Positions 44,272 to 52,455 of a DNA stretch of 64,000 nt are shown piece after piece. Under the pieces are notes generated by a model, which saw only the letters and a program-made list of their open reading frames with translations, had not been told where the DNA came from and made no database searches. Where the stretch lies: contig JAOARQ010000045.1 in assembly GCA_025210455.1 (NCBI GenBank), positions 1 to 64,000 on the forward strand, in the 5' to 3' direction. The stretch is from Pelagimonas sp. (GTDB lineage Bacteria; Pseudomonadota; Alphaproteobacteria; Rhodobacterales; Rhodobacteraceae). Both the position numbers and the translations under genes were made by a program. Position 1 is the stretch's first letter. The number at the start of each line of letters is the position of its first letter.

Positions 44272-45687
44272 ATGTTTAAAACGACTTTGAAACTGTCGAC
44301 CGCTTTGGTTGCGGCTACATTTGTTGCTGGTGCTGCTCAGGCAGACGGGCATTCCCACGGCAAGGTCTACGGCCCTTTCCCTGTAACACTGAAGGGCTAT
44401 GACGGCGACAAGACCAACTCTGTTTCCTATTCGGGTCAGGTGGCACGCTATGTTCTGCACGACAGCCTGAAGAAACTGGCCTCCAAAGGTGACGGCGGCG
44501 CAAACGCTGCTGACATCGAAGCGCAGATGATGGCCTATTTCAAAGGCTCTGACGAAGATCTTAAAATCGTTGCGCCTGCTGGCAAAGACGGTTTCCCTGT
44601 TAAGCAGACCATGCTGAACGAGATCTCCAAAGGCAAAAACATCTCGGGCAAGTTCTACAAAGGCGCGATGCCTGCGTGGCCGGGCAACAAAAACGGCGTC
44701 GAAGTGCTGGAGCACATGATCAAAGCCGCAGCCATGTCAAATGGCGGGTTTGATGCCGAAAACGGCTATGACTGGGGCCAGCTGATTTCCAAGTTCACTC
44801 TGGGTGCGATGGCTTACAATCAGGCCGTTGACAACTATCTGGACGAAAAGCTGGGTGCAGACACCAAGCCGAACAGCAAACCCTACTCGGATGGCTCGCA
44901 CTACACCGGCAAAGAACATTCCTGGGATGAAGCCTTTGGTTACTTCGGTGCTGCTGCTCAGTCGGCTACTCTGACCGCTGAACAGAACTATGGCATCGCA
45001 AAAGGCAAAGATCTGGCTGCCGCTGACGCCAACGGCGACGGCATGGTTGACCTGAAATCTGAATATGTCTTTGGCAACGCCTACTATGCAGCCGGTGCCG
45101 ACAAATCAGGCAAAACCGAATACATGAACACCATCGTTGGTGCATTCATCGAAGGCCGCGAAATCATCACCGCCGCCAAAGGTGAAAACCTGACCGACGA
45201 TCAGCGCACTGCTCTGAAAGCTCAGGCTGCGATCATCGCAGACAACTGGGAAAAAGTTCTGGCAGAAGCCGCGTTCAAATATGCTGGTTCGGTCTACAAA
45301 GACATCGCCAAAATGGGCGAGCTGGAAGGCGAAGAGCTGAACAAAGCCTACCGCAACTATGTCAAGCACTGGGGCGAGCTGAAAGGCTTTACCATGTCGC
45401 TGCAAGCGGGCAAAAACAACCTGGGTGAAACAGCGGTTGAGCTGAACAAGCTGGTTGGCTTTGGTCCGGTCACTCTGGACAACACCTATGTCACCGGCGT
45501 TGACGCCGAGGGCAACTTTGTTCGTGATCGCAAAATGACCTGGAGCGACTATCAGCTAAACATGCTGAAAGCCCAGAAACTGCTTGCTGACACCTTTGGT
45601 GTAGAAGCACGCGCCAACGATCAGCTGGCCGCTCTGGAAGGTCTGGCCGGCAAGCTGGACGCCGCAAGCAACGCCGAAACCGACTAA
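44272..45687 (+). CDS. Secreted DUF4856-family protein
   Basis: A 471-residue exported protein with a clear signal peptide (MFKTTLKLSTALVAATFVAGAAQA-DG). It has DUF4856 features: VARYVLHDSLKKL, MPAWPGNKNGVEVLEHMIKAA, GKEHSWDEAFGYFGAA and a long helical second half. The stretch AADANGDGMVDLKSEYVFGNAYY contains an EF-hand-like DANGDGMVD loop. The domain resembles imelysin-type periplasmic proteins, some linked to iron, but its function is unknown. The ribosome site GGAGAG is good and codon use is more uniform (many GCT, AAA, GAA) than in neighbours, suggesting high expression. It has its own terminator. Confidence 0.82.
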   Translation: MFKTTLKLSTALVAATFVAGAAQADGHSHGKVYGPFPVTLKGYDGDKTNSVSYSGQVARYVLHDSLKKLASKGDGGANAADIEAQMMAYFKGSDEDLKIVAPAGKDGFPVKQTMLNEISKGKNISGKFYKGAMPAWPGNKNGVEVLEHMIKAAAMSNGGFDAENGYDWGQLISKFTLGAMAYNQAVDNYLDEKLGADTKPNSKPYSDGSHYTGKEHSWDEAFGYFGAAAQSATLTAEQNYGIAKGKDLAAADANGDGMVDLKSEYVFGNAYYAAGADKSGKTEYMNTIVGAFIEGREIITAAKGENLTDDQRTALKAQAAIIADNWEKVLAEAAFKYAGSVYKDIAKMGELEGEELNKAYRNYVKHWGELKGFTMSLQAGKNNLGETAVELNKLVGFGPVTLDNTYVTGVDAEGNFVRDRKMTWSDYQLNMLKAQKLLADTFGVEARANDQLAALEGLAGKLDAASNAETD

Positions 45688-45700
45688 TCCGGTTTCCCGG

Positions 45701-45731
45701 GGCGGCCCTATCGCGGGCCGCCTTATTCCTT
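45701..45731 (+). terminator. Rho-independent terminator after the DUF4856 gene
   Basis: A perfect 8-bp stem GGCGGCCC (45701-45708) with GGGCCGCC (45715-45722), a 6-nt loop and a TTATTCCTTT tail, 13 bp after the stop codon. It separates the highly expressed gene from the hydroxylase gene. Confidence 0.8.
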
Positions 45732-45744
45732 TCGGGGGCACCTC

Positions 45745-46758
45745 ATGGAAGAGCTTCAACAGTTTTTCAGCCTCTTTTCCGACTTTACCAATCCCAAGAA
45801 ACGGGTGTTTGTCGGCTATCTTTTCCTGTCTTTGCTGATCGCGCTGGGGTGGCTGGTGCTGATCAAACGACGGTCACTGAAAACAGCTCTGACGCGCGTC
45901 TTTGACCGCAAAGTGTTCTTTTCGAAATCCGCGCTGGCAGACTATCAGATCTTTATCGTCAACCGGCTGTTCATCGGGTTCATCTCGCCTTTGATGCTAA
46001 GCCAGATGGCCATCGCTACATCTGTCTATTTCTTCCTGCACAGGCTGGGCTGGGTCGAGGCCGGATATTTCAGCAGTGCTCCGCTCTGGCTGGCGGTGTC
46101 GCTGTTCACCTTTGCGCTGTTTCTGGCGGATGATTTTACCAAATATCTGGCCCATCGCTGGATGCATAAATGGCCGGTTCTCTGGGCGATCCACAAAACC
46201 CATCATTCCGCGGAAACCCTGACGCCGATCACTGTTTACCGGGTTCACCCGCTAGAGGGTATTTTGTATGGCATTCGTGGAGTGGTTACGCAGGGCTCTG
46301 TGATCCCGCTCTTTGTATTCCTGTTTGGGGACAAGGTTGATCTGTACACCGTTCTGGGCGCGAATATCCTTGTGTTCTTTTTCCACATCACCGGGTCAAA
46401 CCTGCGCCACAGCCATATTGATATCCGCTATTGGCGCTGGCTAGAACACATCCTGATTTCACCCGCGCAGCATCAGGTGCACCATTCGATAGCGGTCAAA
46501 CACTACGATAAGAATTTTGGCGCAGCGCTGGCGATCTGGGATTGGCTGTTCGGATCGCTGCACCTGTCAGACCACGAAGAAGATCTGGAATTTGGCCTGC
46601 TGCCGTCTGAAAAAAGCTCGGCCAGCAATCTTGCGCAGATCTACACGCGCCCATTTGTAGACATCTGGCTGGCGCTCTGGCGGCCGGTGCGGCGTGTTTT
46701 CCGGCGGATCAAAGGCGCGGGCAAGTCGCGCTCGGATCACTCGACACTGCAACCTTAG
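45745..46758 (+). CDS. Fatty acid hydroxylase/sterol desaturase-family membrane protein
   Basis: A 337-residue integral membrane di-iron enzyme. The histidine boxes are HRWMH, HKTHHSAE and HQVHH near residues ~140, ~152 and ~245, plus HSHIDIRYWRW. About four to five membrane segments surround them (YLFLSLLIALGWLVLI at ~27-42, and others). The family hydroxylates or desaturates fatty acyl chains, sterols or ornithine lipids at the membrane; the substrate is not deducible. ATG 45745 follows a GGGGG-rich ribosome site just after the DUF4856 terminator. It ends overlapping the MarR gene by four bases, convergently. Confidence 0.85.
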   Translation: MEELQQFFSLFSDFTNPKKRVFVGYLFLSLLIALGWLVLIKRRSLKTALTRVFDRKVFFSKSALADYQIFIVNRLFIGFISPLMLSQMAIATSVYFFLHRLGWVEAGYFSSAPLWLAVSLFTFALFLADDFTKYLAHRWMHKWPVLWAIHKTHHSAETLTPITVYRVHPLEGILYGIRGVVTQGSVIPLFVFLFGDKVDLYTVLGANILVFFFHITGSNLRHSHIDIRYWRWLEHILISPAQHQVHHSIAVKHYDKNFGAALAIWDWLFGSLHLSDHEEDLEFGLLPSEKSSASNLAQIYTRPFVDIWLALWRPVRRVFRRIKGAGKSRSDHSTLQP

Positions 46759-47237
46759 CCGCCCCTGCCCGTTCGCAAACCGCCGGGGCGATGCAGATCG
46801 GTCAGATTGCTTTGCATGCGTTTCAGCAAATCCAGCATTTGCGTAATATCAGCCTGATCCATTCCGGCGAACAGTTGCCCGCGCAGGGCTGCAACATCCT
46901 GATCACAATCACTTAGCCGCGCCTCTCCCTTTGAGGTCAGCTTGGCCTGTGCAAAGCGGCGGTCATTTTCCATTACGGCCTTACGCACCAGTTTGCGTTC
47001 CACAAGTTTGTCGATCAAACGGCTGGTGACGGTGCGATCCACCACTGCCAGCACCGACAAATCATTGATTGTCAGAGCACCCCGTTCGCGCAGACAAGAC
47101 AGCAGCCGCCATTCCACCAACTTAAGACCGTGGGCCCGAAGGGTGAAATTCATTGCTTCGCGAATCTGCCGGTTCAACGCCGCCAGATGATACTCTGGCG
47201 GATCGGTTTCTTCGATCCCCTCCCCTTTGGCTTGCAT
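46755..47237 (-). CDS. MarR-family transcriptional regulator
   Basis: A 160-residue MarR-type winged-helix regulator: VEWRLLSCLRERGALTINDLSVLAVVDRTVTSRLIDKLVERKLVRKAVMENDRRFAQAKLTSKG. ATG 47237 has a GAGGAGTG ribosome site and is preferred to the GTG at 47267. It is divergent from the bifunctional flavoprotein gene (117 bp between starts), and a palindrome at 47309-47324 lies between them. MarR regulators of aromatic pathways often respond to an aromatic acid or its CoA ester, which would match the flavoprotein's likely substrate. Confidence 0.87.
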   Translation of the reverse strand: MQAKGEGIEETDPPEYHLAALNRQIREAMNFTLRAHGLKLVEWRLLSCLRERGALTINDLSVLAVVDRTVTSRLIDKLVERKLVRKAVMENDRRFAQAKLTSKGEARLSDCDQDVAALRGQLFAGMDQADITQMLDLLKRMQSNLTDLHRPGGLRTGRGG

Positions 47238-47308
47238 CACTCCTCGCAAACATCTGACTTTCCTCACATTATCACATCGGTATATTTATTGCTAGGTATT
47301 TTCATAAT

Positions 47309-47324
47309 ATGTGCTAAAACACAT
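47309..47324. promoter_or_regulatory. Candidate MarR operator
   Basis: ATGTG and CACAT flank a 6-bp AT-rich spacer (47309-47313, 47320-47324) in the gap between the divergent MarR and flavoprotein genes, 30 bp before the flavoprotein start. Position and symmetry suit a MarR dimer. Confidence 0.4.
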
Positions 47325-47354
47325 TTTAAGCCTAAAGTTTCTGGGAGGAGACAG

Positions 47355-49706
47355 ATGAAAATTACGGTGATCGGCGGCGGCCCTGGCGGGCTTTACACCG
47401 CGCTTCTAACCAAAAAGGCCCGCCCCGACTGGGAGGTTGAGATCTTTGAACGCAATCAGGCGGATGATACCTTTGGCTTTGGCGTGGTTTTCTCAGATGA
47501 GACGCTGGATGAATTTCTGAACCGTGACAAACCTGTCTTTGAGCGCATCCGCAATGAATTTGCCTATTGGGATGACGTTGCGATCCATTTCAAAGGGCAG
47601 GAAATGCGCTGTGCGGGCAATGGGTTTTGCGGCACCTCGCGCCATACCCTACTGCGGATCCTGCAAGACCGCTGCAAAGAGCTGGGTGTGCGGATGGAAT
47701 TTGGCGCAGAAATCGACGCCACCCGCCTGAAACAGCAGTTCCCCGATTCCGATGTGATCGTCGCGGGCGATGGGATTAATTCTGCCATCCGTGACCATTA
47801 CAAAGATGGTTTCCAACCCAGCACCACATGGAAATCAAACCGGTTTTGCTGGATGGGCTCGACCCGCCCCATGGGAGAATTCAACTATTTCTTCCGCGAA
47901 ACCGAACATGGGCCGATGGTGGCGCATTGTTATCAATACGAAAAAGATCATTCGACCTGGATCTTCGAAATGGACGAAGCGACCTGGCAGGGGCACGGCT
48001 TTGAAGAGTTTGACGAAGAAGGATCAAAGGCAAAACTGGAAAAGATCTATGCCGAAGAGCTGCAAGGTCATCCGCTGCTGCTGAACCGGTCAAACTGGCG
48101 CAACTTTCCACGGGTGTTCTGCGAAAACTGGTTTGTCGATAACATCGTGATCCTCGGTGATGCCAAAGCCAGCGCGCATTATTCGATTGGCTCAGGCACC
48201 AAACTGGCAATGGAATGCGCCATTGCCCTGTCAGACGCGCTGTTGGACCATGCGGAAACCGATGTGCAGGCTGCCTTTCAGGCCTATGATGACGCACGCC
48301 GCACACCTTGCCAGATCATTCAGCACAATGCGGATGTTTCACTGGCATGGTTCGAACATATGGGCCGCAACTGGGATATGGACCCCTATCAGTTCTCAAT
48401 GGTGGTGATGTGCCGGGCCAAGTCGATCACATATGATAACCTGCTGGTGCGTGATCCCGCGTATATCGAAAAGGTCGACACCGAATGGTATGAACGCCAT
48501 TTCCGCGAAACCGGTGAAGATCTGCGTGCATTGCGCCCGACCCCGATGTTTTCGAAGTTCCGCCTGCGCGAGCTAGAGCTGCAAAACCGCGTGGTCATGT
48601 CGCCCATGGCGCAGTATTCCTGCGAAGATGACGGGCTGCCAAACGATTGGCATAAGGTTCATTATGTTGGCCATGCCCACGGTGGTATGGGGCTGATTTA
48701 CACGGAAATGACTTGCCCTTCGCCAGAGGCGCGGATCACCACGGGCTGCCCCGGCCTCTGGAATGACGCACAAGAAGCCGCCTGGAAAGAGATCGTGGAC
48801 CAGATCCATGCGACATCCGGGGCCAAGGTTGCCATGCAGCTTGGCCACGCCGGGCGCAAAGGCTCAACCCAGCTGGGGTGGGAAAAGATGGATCACCCGA
48901 TTGCCGATCCAGATGCCAACTGGCCGCTTGTGTCCGCCTCGCCTATCCCGTGGTTCGAAGGTGAAAGCCAGATCCCGCAGGAGCTTGACCGCGCCGGGAT
49001 GGATCAGATCCGCGACGACTTTGTTCAAGCCACCAAACGCGCGGCCCGCGCCGGTGTTGATATGGTAGAACTGCACTGCGCGCATGGCTATCTGCTGGCT
49101 TCATTCCTGTCGCCGCTGACAAACCTGCGTAGGGATGGGTACGGCGGCAGCATTGAAAACCGCCTGCGCTATCCTCTGGAGGTCTTTGCCTCAATGCGCG
49201 CTGTCTGGCCCGAAGATCGCCCAATGGCAGTGCGCGTTTCGGGCAGTGACTGGAAAGAAGGTGGCCTGTCTGAAGAGGATCTTTTTGCGATAGCCAAAGG
49301 GTTTACCGACGCGGGTTGTGATCTGATCGACGTGTCAGCGGGGCAAACTGTGCCGGACCAAAAGCCAATCTATGGCCGCATGTTCCAGGCGCACCTGGCC
49401 GAAGCGGTGCGCAATGTGCCCAAAGTGGCCACCATGGCCGTTGGTGCCATCACCGAAGCCGCACAGGTGAACACCATTTTACACACCCGCCGCGCAGATC
49501 TGGTGGCGATAGGGCGCCCGCATATGTGGAACCCGCATTTCACCAATCAGGCCGCCGCCTGGTATGGCGCACGCAATAGCACCCAATGGGCCAAACCCTA
49601 TATCAGCGGCGCCTTTCAGGTTGCGCGCGAAGCGGAAAAGACCCGCGAAAAGACCCTTGAGCTTCAGCGCAAGGCCAAGCCCGGCCGTCACACCCAAAGC
49701 GCCTAA
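47355..49706 (+). CDS. Bifunctional FAD monooxygenase/old-yellow-enzyme protein (salicylyl-CoA 5-hydroxylase or 2-aminobenzoyl-CoA monooxygenase/reductase type)
   Basis: A 783-residue fusion. Residues ~1-385 are a class A flavin monooxygenase (GGGPGGL at 8-14, VIVAGDGINSAIRDHY, ILGDAKASAHYSIGSGTKLAME). Residues ~395-770 are an old-yellow-enzyme barrel (LQNRVVMSPMAQYS, VAMQLGHAGRKG, ELHCAHGYLLASFLSPLTNLRRDGYGGS, GRPHMWNP). This layout and length match the salicylyl-CoA 5-hydroxylase and 2-aminobenzoyl-CoA monooxygenase/reductase group, which hydroxylate, and in the latter case also reduce, an aromatic CoA thioester. The CoA ligase expected for such a route is not in the window. ATG 47355 follows GGGAGGAG; the open frame extends to 47130 but lies across the divergent promoter. 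Confidence 0.85.
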   Translation: MKITVIGGGPGGLYTALLTKKARPDWEVEIFERNQADDTFGFGVVFSDETLDEFLNRDKPVFERIRNEFAYWDDVAIHFKGQEMRCAGNGFCGTSRHTLLRILQDRCKELGVRMEFGAEIDATRLKQQFPDSDVIVAGDGINSAIRDHYKDGFQPSTTWKSNRFCWMGSTRPMGEFNYFFRETEHGPMVAHCYQYEKDHSTWIFEMDEATWQGHGFEEFDEEGSKAKLEKIYAEELQGHPLLLNRSNWRNFPRVFCENWFVDNIVILGDAKASAHYSIGSGTKLAMECAIALSDALLDHAETDVQAAFQAYDDARRTPCQIIQHNADVSLAWFEHMGRNWDMDPYQFSMVVMCRAKSITYDNLLVRDPAYIEKVDTEWYERHFRETGEDLRALRPTPMFSKFRLRELELQNRVVMSPMAQYSCEDDGLPNDWHKVHYVGHAHGGMGLIYTEMTCPSPEARITTGCPGLWNDAQEAAWKEIVDQIHATSGAKVAMQLGHAGRKGSTQLGWEKMDHPIADPDANWPLVSASPIPWFEGESQIPQELDRAGMDQIRDDFVQATKRAARAGVDMVELHCAHGYLLASFLSPLTNLRRDGYGGSIENRLRYPLEVFASMRAVWPEDRPMAVRVSGSDWKEGGLSEEDLFAIAKGFTDAGCDLIDVSAGQTVPDQKPIYGRMFQAHLAEAVRNVPKVATMAVGAITEAAQVNTILHTRRADLVAIGRPHMWNPHFTNQAAAWYGARNSTQWAKPYISGAFQVAREAEKTREKTLELQRKAKPGRHTQSA

Positions 49707-49740
49707 AAGAAAAGACCGTGGTCCTTTCCGGGCCACGGTC
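49706..49740 (-). terminator. Terminator between the flavoprotein and TPP-enzyme genes
   Basis: A perfect 8-bp stem GACCGTGG (49714-49721) with CCACGGTC (49733-49740). On the - strand it is followed by TTTCTTTTA, so it clearly ends the leftward TPP-enzyme transcript; it may also slow the rightward one. Confidence 0.75.
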
Positions 49741-49766
49741 ACACCAATATTTCTGAGGATTGCAAA

Positions 49767-51395
49767 TCAGATCCGCATCCGCGGCACATCATTGGGATCG
49801 AGATACAGTTCGATCAGCACCGGCCCATTGCGGGCCTCAATCGCTGCCAACGCAACTTCGATATCCGCATCAGAGCGCACTTCGACACCCGTACCGCCAA
49901 GCGCTGTGGCCACCTGCGCAAATGAAGGCCAGTCAAACATCGTCAGGCTTGGGTCCATCTGACGATCTTTGAACTGGATATGTTCAGCCCCATAAGCCGC
50001 ATCGTTGCACAGAATCACAATCAGGTTCAGCCCTTCGCGCACCGCTGTGTTGAACTCATTGATACCCCCCATCATGAAACCACCATCCCCGGTGAACAGG
50101 ATCACCGGACGGGACGGGTCAGCCAGACCTGCGCCAATTGCCTCTTGCAGTCCCTGACCAATCGCACCGAAATTTGCTGTCACCACAAAGCTTTGCGGGT
50201 TCGGCGCTGACACACGGCACCAGACTTCGGTCATAAAGCGGCCGCCATCCGTGACAAGAATGCGATCTTTCGGCAGAACCTCTTCCAGCCGTTCCAGCGT
50301 GCGCACATAGTTGATGGTGCCATCCGCCCGTTCACGCCGTTGCGCAGGTTCGTGCTGGGTCAGGGTCGCTGTATCCAACTCTTTGGTAAACCCACTGGCT
50401 GGGATTTCCGCTTCATCCAGCCAATAGACAAAGTTTTCAGCGGTCAGCCCGGAATCCGCCACCAAAGCGGCATTGGGATGCACAGAGGTGCCAATCGCCC
50501 GGCCATTACAATCCACCTGCACGATGCGCTTGTTTTTGAACAGCTTACCCCGGTCAGTTGTGAATTCATGCAGGCTGGTGCCAAAGCAGATGATGCAATC
50601 AGATTTGCCAATCACATCATAGGTGGCCGGGGTGCTGAGCGTTCCGAAAATATCCAGATTATAAGGGTGATCGCTGAACAGACCTTTGGCTTTCAGCGTT
50701 GTGGCCAAAGGGGCCTCTAGCCGGTCTGCCAGTTTGATGATGCTGTCGCGTGCCGCGCAGGCCCCTGCCCCGGCCAGGATCATTGGCCGCTTTGCAGAGG
50801 CAATCATGCCAATGGCTTCGTCCAACACACCCCCTTCGGGGGAATAGGCCGGGGTGTTAAAGTGCGTATAGCGCACAACCTCATGCAGACACTCCTGCCA
50901 CATGAAATCGGCGGGCATGTTCAGCACAATCGGGCGGCTTTCGGCTTTGGCACGATAAAACGCCCGCGCCACATCCCGCGCGGCGGTTTCGGGCAGGCGC
51001 ATCTGTTCAAAACCTGCCCCCGTGGCTTTGACAACTTCGCGCTGATCAATTGACTGCAAATGGCGCGGATTGATCGTTGGCGTATCCCCTGCCAGCAGAA
51101 CCATTGGAATATGGCCGCGCGCCCCTTCGGTCAGCGCCGTGACACAATTTGTCAGCGCTGGCCCATGGGTGACTGTGGCCACCCCAACCTTGCCAGACAC
51201 ATGCGCATAGGCCAGCGCCATCAGAATCGAACTGCCCTCATGCGCGGCAGGCACAAATTTGCCCCCGCAGCCGCGCACATAGTGATCTGCCAGAAACAGG
51301 TTAGCATCCCCCATAAGCCCGAACATCAGATCAACCTTATGATCAGAAAGCGCTTGGGCGATGGATTGGTAGGTGTAGATAGGGGTCTTTGACAT
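49767..51395 (-). CDS. Thiamine-pyrophosphate enzyme (acetolactate synthase/benzoylformate decarboxylase family)
   Basis: A 542-residue three-domain TPP enzyme. The catalytic glutamate is E53 in AAHEGSSILMA. The central domain is ~190-330 and the cofactor-binding motif GDGGFMMGGINEFNTAVREGLNLIVILCND lies near residue 440. The reaction is not evident: family members decarboxylate or ligate 2-oxo acids. The setting, between an aromatic CoA monooxygenase and an aromatic hydroxylase operon, would suit decarboxylation of an aromatic or ring-cleavage 2-oxo acid, but acetolactate-synthase-like enzymes of unknown role are common. It is a single gene, terminated at 49706-49740. The start ATG 51395 has only a weak ribosome site. 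Confidence 0.83.
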   Translation of the reverse strand: MSKTPIYTYQSIAQALSDHKVDLMFGLMGDANLFLADHYVRGCGGKFVPAAHEGSSILMALAYAHVSGKVGVATVTHGPALTNCVTALTEGARGHIPMVLLAGDTPTINPRHLQSIDQREVVKATGAGFEQMRLPETAARDVARAFYRAKAESRPIVLNMPADFMWQECLHEVVRYTHFNTPAYSPEGGVLDEAIGMIASAKRPMILAGAGACAARDSIIKLADRLEAPLATTLKAKGLFSDHPYNLDIFGTLSTPATYDVIGKSDCIICFGTSLHEFTTDRGKLFKNKRIVQVDCNGRAIGTSVHPNAALVADSGLTAENFVYWLDEAEIPASGFTKELDTATLTQHEPAQRRERADGTINYVRTLERLEEVLPKDRILVTDGGRFMTEVWCRVSAPNPQSFVVTANFGAIGQGLQEAIGAGLADPSRPVILFTGDGGFMMGGINEFNTAVREGLNLIVILCNDAAYGAEHIQFKDRQMDPSLTMFDWPSFAQVATALGGTGVEVRSDADIEVALAAIEARNGPVLIELYLDPNDVPRMRI

Positions 51396-51628
51396 GGATC
51401 TCGCGCAGTTTGGGACAGCAGGTTTCAGTATCGATAGGCTGCCATGATACCCTCACCGCACTGCGTCAAAGCCGCAAAAACACGCAAATAAACGAGTTTT
51501 ATTGCATATGTTTTTCCAAAATCCGCAACATGACGCGCACTTCTCGCACTTTGACCCCGAGTAGACGCAGAGAGCCTAGGCAGAAATCCATACCCAAGGT
51601 GGCAAGCAATCCCTGAAAAAGCCCAACA

Positions 51629-51657
51629 GGAAAAGCCCCCTGACAAAGTCAGAGGGC
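51629..51657 (-). terminator. Rho-independent terminator of the hydroxylase operon
   Basis: On the - strand GCCCTCTGAC (51657-51648) pairs with GTCAGGGGGC (51644-51635) around TTT, with one G-T wobble, and is followed by TTTTCC. It lies 28 bp past the VOC gene stop. The remaining gap up to the TPP-enzyme start (51396-51628) shows nothing further. Confidence 0.75.
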
Positions 51658-51684
51658 CGTTGAGATTCCGAAAGCTGAACAGAT

Positions 51685-52233
51685 CTATTTATTCAACTCT
51701 TTCGCATGCAGCCAATCCGCATGTTTAGGTGCCTTTTTGGTACGGGACCATTCTTCCAGCATCTCCCACTTTACCTCATCCATCCGTTTCAGCATGGCCT
51801 GCTCTTCCGGATCCGGACAGGCCAGTTCCACGCGGTGACCGTTGGGATCAAAGAAATAGATCGAATGAAAGATCGAATGATCCGTCACGCCCAGCACCTC
51901 AACACCATTGGCTTCCAGATGCTCTTTGAATTGGATCAGGGTCTCGCGGTCTTTCACTTTGAAAGCGATGTGCTGTACCCAGATCGGAGTGTTCAGATCA
52001 CGGCTCATCTCGGGCTTGGTCGGCAGTTCAAAGAACGCCAGCACATTGCCACCCCCCGCATCCAGAAACAGATGCATATATGGGTCAGGCTCATGGGTGG
52101 AGGGCACATGGTCTTCGGCGATGGCCAGAATGAAATCCATGTTCAGCATCTTGCCGTACCAGTCCACTGTCTCTTTCGCATCTTTGCAGCGATAGGCAAC
52201 GTGGTGGATTTTCTCGACTTTCATAACATTCAT
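51685..52233 (-). CDS. VOC-family protein (extradiol-dioxygenase-like)
   Basis: A 182-residue vicinal-oxygen-chelate protein with two half-repeats: KIHHVAYRCKDAKETVDWYGKMLNMDF and VQHIAFKVKDRETLIQFKEHLEANGVEV. Candidate metal ligands are the histidine in HHVAY, the glutamate in AFFELP, the histidine in QHIAF and the glutamate in HRVELACP, a full set. A charged C-terminal tail follows. It is third in a leftward operon after an FAD hydroxylase and a DUF2783 protein, so an aromatic ring-modifying or ring-cleaving step is a fair guess; a lyase or isomerase role cannot be excluded. ATG 52233 has an AGGAGAAC site. Confidence 0.8.
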   Translation of the reverse strand: MNVMKVEKIHHVAYRCKDAKETVDWYGKMLNMDFILAIAEDHVPSTHEPDPYMHLFLDAGGGNVLAFFELPTKPEMSRDLNTPIWVQHIAFKVKDRETLIQFKEHLEANGVEVLGVTDHSIFHSIYFFDPNGHRVELACPDPEEQAMLKRMDEVKWEMLEEWSRTKKAPKHADWLHAKELNK

Positions 52234-52260
52234 AATGTTCTCCTGCTTTGGGAACTGCGG

Positions 52261-52452
52261 TTAGGCCTGCCCAGCCAGTTCAAAGGCCTGCTCCAGCACC
52301 GCCGCATCCCCGATGTGATTGGCTAGGATCAGCAGCAACCGGGCATTGATCGCATCGCTTTCTTCTTTGGTTTTGCCTTCATGCACCGCCAAAAGCTGCG
52401 CATAGAAATCATCCGGCTTGGCAATATTCGGCTCTAAGGTCAAAGTGCTCAT
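52261..52452 (-). CDS. DUF2783-family small protein
   Basis: A 63-residue acidic helical protein (FYAQLLAVHEGKTKEESDAINARLLLILANHIGD) matching DUF2783 in length and motif. Such proteins sit next to FAD-dependent aromatic hydroxylases; whether they are subunits or chaperones is unknown. It begins 3 bp after the hydroxylase stop and is followed by the VOC gene 27 bp on, so all three should be co-expressed. Confidence 0.8.
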   Translation of the reverse strand: MSTLTLEPNIAKPDDFYAQLLAVHEGKTKEESDAINARLLLILANHIGDAAVLEQAFELAGQA

Positions 52453-52455
52453 GGT

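Noticed and set aside
47130-47354. Upstream extension of the bifunctional flavoprotein frame
   Set aside because: It runs across the divergent MarR promoter and its start; ATG 47355 has a GGGAGGAG site and begins directly with the FAD-binding motif.
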